Assembly (NCBI RefSeq): GCF_000330505.1
Contig: NW_004191924.1
Coordinates: 70,319 to 90,801, forward strand
Length of the DNA: 20,483 bases
Reading direction: 5' to 3'
From: Entamoeba invadens IP1
Lineage: Eukaryota > Evosea > Mastigamoebida > Endamoebidae
Of the stretch, positions 17,284-20,483 are shown piece by piece. The position numbers and the translations under genes are program-made. Below the pieces are notes generated by a model, which saw only the letters and a list, made by a program, of their open reading frames with translations, was not told where the DNA came from and did no database searches. How positions within the stretch are numbered: position 1 is the first letter of the stretch; each line of letters starts with the position of its first letter.

Positions 17284-19215
17284 CAGTTAACGGAAAAAGT
17301 GGGATGCTCATCTTAATATTAATTAATTTAATATGATTATATAATAAATGATTAATACAAATTTATTCGGTTTTTTCATTTTATTTTTTTGATTAATAAT
17401 TTATATTAAAATTAATAGTAATTTTATTATTTTTCAATTGAAATTAACCAATAGTTACGAGCATCCTCTTTTTTCGAGCATCCCCATTAGACTTCCGGCC
17501 CGCGCATTTTATTTTAGAATAATGGTAAAGAAAACTGCGGTTGCAACGGGAAAATAAAATTTACCCGACCCGCGTTTTTGCAAACACAATATTTGTTATA
17601 TGTTTTGTTATTATATTTTGTTAGAGTTTTTTATAATTCAATTAAACTTAAAAATAAATATAATCTGTAAAAAGGTTTTAATAATGTTATTAAAAAAATT
17701 TCCAAGACAAAAAAATAAAAATGGTAATTGTTCATTCAACAATTTTAAATTTTTATTTCGTCAAACAAATAAAGCAAGTTATTACACAATGAACCACATA
17801 ATTTTTTATAAAAAATATTGAAGATAAATAATCAAATAATTTAAATTGTCATATACATTTTTAATATCAACAGACTAATCAATCAATATTTATTCAATAA
17901 TAAAGTATATTTATATTGATTTGATTATAGTTAGTCTTTAAAAGTAATTTTGTATTTTAAAACCACAAGAAATGTAGATTTGAGAAAGCAGTTCAAATAA
18001 TTCATCTCACATTTTTTCGGTTTTTAAATTCGAACTTTCCTATGTTGTTTGCATAAATTTAAAGCTATTATGCATACTGGATTACGTTTAAATACCTCCT
18101 CAATATCTGTTTTACTCATAACAAATTAATTTGTTTTTATTATACTCTTTGTAAACTTTATAATATTATTAAATTTCAACTTATTCAAAGATTGTGTGTA
18201 TTAAAAACATCAAAGGGTCAGTTCAAATGTTATCTGGTCAACAATAAAATAGTTTTAATTTATATAAACAACATACATTAAACATAACAAAAAACCAAAA
18301 GAATAAATATTAAAATGAATTTTTAATTAATTTCAATTCTTGTTGTATAAAAAGTACCAGATAGTTTAAGATTTGATGATGTTAAAAGATAAATAGTATT
18401 GTATGAAAAAGATAATTTTAAAACATTTGCAGTATAAAAGTATATTATAACAAATATTTTGTTTATTACGAAAGGTTTATCTAGACTTTATCACAGTCAT
18501 TATTATTTTTAATAAGAAAACTTATTTACAAATCAAATTAGATTTGTTTTGTTGTATTTTGTTTATCAAATAAAACAATCATTTTTAATCAACAATTAAA
18601 AATATTTGAATAATAAAATATGCAACACATTAAATAACTTTGTCAATGACATAGTTTAAATTATGTTTCTGTTTATCAAAGTCAACGTTTTGTTTAAATG
18701 TGTTAAAACAATAAAAAACATGTTGTATCGTCTCGACAATTTTAACTGTTTTAAATACACTGGAAAACTCAATTAATTGTTCAATGACTTGTCATTAAAT
18801 TGTATTGCATTTGTTTGATAATAATAATCTTTAACAACAATTTAACCAATATATTTTTTTTGCCATTAGACTCTTTTTTATAGTCATTTTTTTATAATTT
18901 TTCCTTGTTGAAAAAAAATTGTTTATATTCAATCAAGTTTGTTTTTGAAATTTTAAATAATCCTGTTTTGAAATTTGTGTATTTTTTAGATTGCTTTTAT
19001 ATTTAAAGATCAAAATTATAAACTCTAGACAAAAATACCATTGTGTTGACACGTTTAGAAATAAAGACATAAATTGATTAACTTCACTATTTTCTCAAAA
19101 AATTGGATTTTTTTGGTAAAATTGATTTATGGTAAAGAGATTATTGAAAATAGTGTTTTTGTTGCTATAATTGGGGTGTGGGCCCGAAGTCTAATCCCCA
19201 TATTACCTCCTACTG
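17284..19215. mobile_element. Element B2: miniature transposon split by element D
   Basis: B2 is the inverted relative of B1. Its left end starts CAGTTAACGGAAAAAGTGGG at 17284 after TA at 17282-17283. The body runs to 17486 and then breaks off in the middle of the right end. The missing last 15 bp (TATTACCTCCTACTG) lie at 19201-19215, followed by TA at 19216-19217. The interruption is element D. Without D and one target duplication, B2 is about 218 bp, and its right end matches that of B1 with two differences in 27 bases. Its core is closely similar to that of B1. Confidence 0.9.
17487..19194. mobile_element. Element D: 1.7-kb transposon nested in B2
   Basis: The ends are inverted copies: TTAGACTTCCGGCCCGCGC at 17487-17505, and inward from 19194 TTAGACTTCGGGCCCACAC, 16 of 19 matching. 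The element is flanked by a perfect 6-bp duplication TCCCCA (17481-17486 and 19195-19200), unlike the TA of the others, so it belongs to another superfamily, which I cannot name. The interior is A+T-rich with no frame above 73 codons and no transposase motif, so this is a non-autonomous copy. The first 90 bp are unusually G+C-rich for the window and repeat CCCGCG. Confidence 0.88.
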
Positions 19216-19217
19216 TA

Positions 19218-19971
19218 CAGGAAAAACCAGGGACCAGACTAAATTAAGCTGTTTTATATTTTTTATAAAGTTTCTTTGTAAGAGAAAAATAAACAAATAA
19301 TTAGGGTTTCGGAGAATGTGTTGGTTTTTTTCAAAAATTAGAAACCAAGTATTAATAAACACACTGTTTTTTTAAATAAAATAGAAAAACCTATAAAATA
19401 TGAAACTCTTAATTAATCATTCAGAGTTGTTACATTTGTTAATGCCCAGCCGAGCCAAAGTAAAGTTTGTTCTTTATATTGATTTATCTCTTATTGTTTA
19501 ATACGTTTAATAATTATTAATCATTTACTGAATGTCTAACATTCCAACAATTTATTTATTCTTTACTTTATTTTCATAAACTACGTGAGTCACTTTTAAT
19601 GCTGAACTAAAAGTGACTCATCATATTACCGAGTGAATAGAGAAGAATTCATTGGTGTCTTTGAAAAAATGAATGAAAGATTTAATTCAATGGTTGTGTT
19701 GAAATTAAACAAGGTTGAACATAAGAATAATATTTTATAATTTAATAACAATAAATAATAATAAACTTACTATTATAACTCACATTAAACTATTGTTTAT
19801 ACATATTTTATACAACACATTCATTTTTTTCATCCCGAAAAATAACCGTTTTTAAGACCAAATAATAAGAAAATTACACATTTATTTAAATATATGCCCA
19901 TTTTATTGTATATAATCCGCTTAATATTCAATAGCTAATATTAGTCTGGTCCCCGGTTTTTCCGCTATCTG
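19218..19971. mobile_element. Element C: 754-bp non-autonomous DNA transposon
   Basis: The right end, read inward from 19971, is CAGATAGCGGAAAAACCGGG then GACCAGACTAA; the left end from 19218 is CAGGAAAAACCAGGGACCAG then ACTAA, the same without ATAGCG. TA flanks both sides (19216-19217 and 19972-19973). The left TA is also the right flank of B2, so the two elements abut. There is no coding capacity. A perfect hairpin lies almost exactly at the centre. Confidence 0.8.
19586..19620. repeat. Perfect 13-bp hairpin at the centre of element C
   Basis: TGAGTCACTTTTA (19586-19598) and TAAAAGTGACTCA (19608-19620) pair perfectly around the 9-base loop ATGCTGAAC. The midpoint of the hairpin is within 10 bp of the midpoint of element C. 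Confidence 0.92.
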
Positions 19972-20016
19972 TATATAAGTAAGAAAAAACTACTCCGATT
20001 TTCGATTTTTAGATTA

Positions 20017-20168
20017 CAATGGGAGGAAATAGAAGGATGCTGAAAAAAAGTAAGATGCTAATTTAAAAATAATTTTATTTTGGTTTTTTGTTATTTTATG
20101 CTTGCAACAAATAACCAATAATTGCGAGCATCCTCCTTTCTCTAGCATCCCCTTATTTTCTCCTACCG
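20017..20168. mobile_element. Element B3: 152-bp miniature transposon
   Basis: This is a shorter, more diverged B-family copy. The left end is CAATGGGAGGAAATAGAAGG then ATGCTG; the right end inward is CGGTAGGAGAAAATAAGGGG then ATGCTAGAG. TA flanks both sides (20015-20016 and 20169-20170). Both ends keep the doubled GATGCT motif. The terminal CAGT has mutated on both sides (CAAT and CGGT), which should make it immobile. Confidence 0.85.
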
Positions 20169-20170
20169 TA

Positions 20171-20483
20171 TATATATTGAATTTTTGGATCAAAAATAAT
20201 TAAAACAAAAATATTTATTCTTCTATAATCTGAATCCAACAAATTTTTTATTCATTTTATAATTTGTTTTGAATATGCATTTACAGTGTTAATACGTTTT
20301 TTATTTATAAATTAAAAAGTGATGGATTTATAACATGTTGTTGTTCATTTTGTTGAATAATTGGTGCTTGTTCAACAAAATCTATCCTCACAATTCTTGT
20401 TTTTTTAAAAAGCATCATTTTTGTAAAAAATAGTTTTTTATTAAAAATCTTGACCTTTTAAAATTTAAATGATTTTATTAGAA
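20171..20483. other. A+T-rich DNA to the window end
   Basis: I see no gene or further element. A short inverted motif, TTGTTGAATAA and TTGTTCAACAAAAT, lies around 20341-20381. Confidence 0.5.

Noticed and set aside
17600..17821. 73-codon plus-strand frame inside element D
   Set aside because: The translation is low-complexity (N, K, I and F-rich) with no motif, as expected from A+T-rich non-coding DNA.

Overview
The window looks like nuclear DNA from an Entamoeba, most likely a transposon-rich species such as E. invadens. The evidence is the very high A+T content, a receptor-kinase fragment of the Entamoeba TMK type (CXXC-repeat ectodomain, one membrane helix, cytosolic kinase), an amoebal myosin II rod fragment, and Tc1/mariner and pogo-like DNA transposons. 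The species is an inference; no rRNA or tRNA gene is present to test it.

Layout. 1-299: A+T-rich, no gene. 300-2505: a complete pogo/Tigger-like transposon with TA flanks, CAGT ends and a broken DDD transposase. 3125-4167: a Tc1-type DD34E transposase with a single frameshift. 4893-5204: a thioredoxin gene whose only lesion is a UGA exactly where the nucleophilic active-site cysteine should be. 5911-7827 and 7884-9431: back-to-back pseudogenes on the minus strand, a TMK receptor kinase and a myosin heavy-chain rod segment. 9461-12142: a large inverted duplication with arms of about 348 bp and a 2-kb centre holding decayed membrane-protein pieces. 12178-12450: another TMK-like Cys-rich fragment. 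13397-13912: an intact Arf-family GTPase gene with unusual switch II residues.

From 14036 to the end the window is mostly non-autonomous DNA transposons plus a decayed HSP70 fragment (15826-16588). I found seven elements by matching their inverted ends and target duplications: F (14036-14285), E (14322-15434), B1 (16934-17168), B2 (17284-19215), D (17487-19194, inserted inside B2), C (19218-19971) and B3 (20017-20168). B1, B2 and B3 are one miniature family with doubled GATGCTC motifs in the ends. Removing D and one copy of its 6-bp duplication restores the end of B2.

Only the Arf gene is fully open; thioredoxin is open except for the UGA. Most of the rest is mobile DNA and gene relics, so the window reads as a repeat-rich, gene-poor part of the genome. 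The genes do not form a pathway. The most unusual items are the UGA-for-Cys thioredoxin, the nested transposon record, and the nearly identical inverted duplication at 9461-12142.
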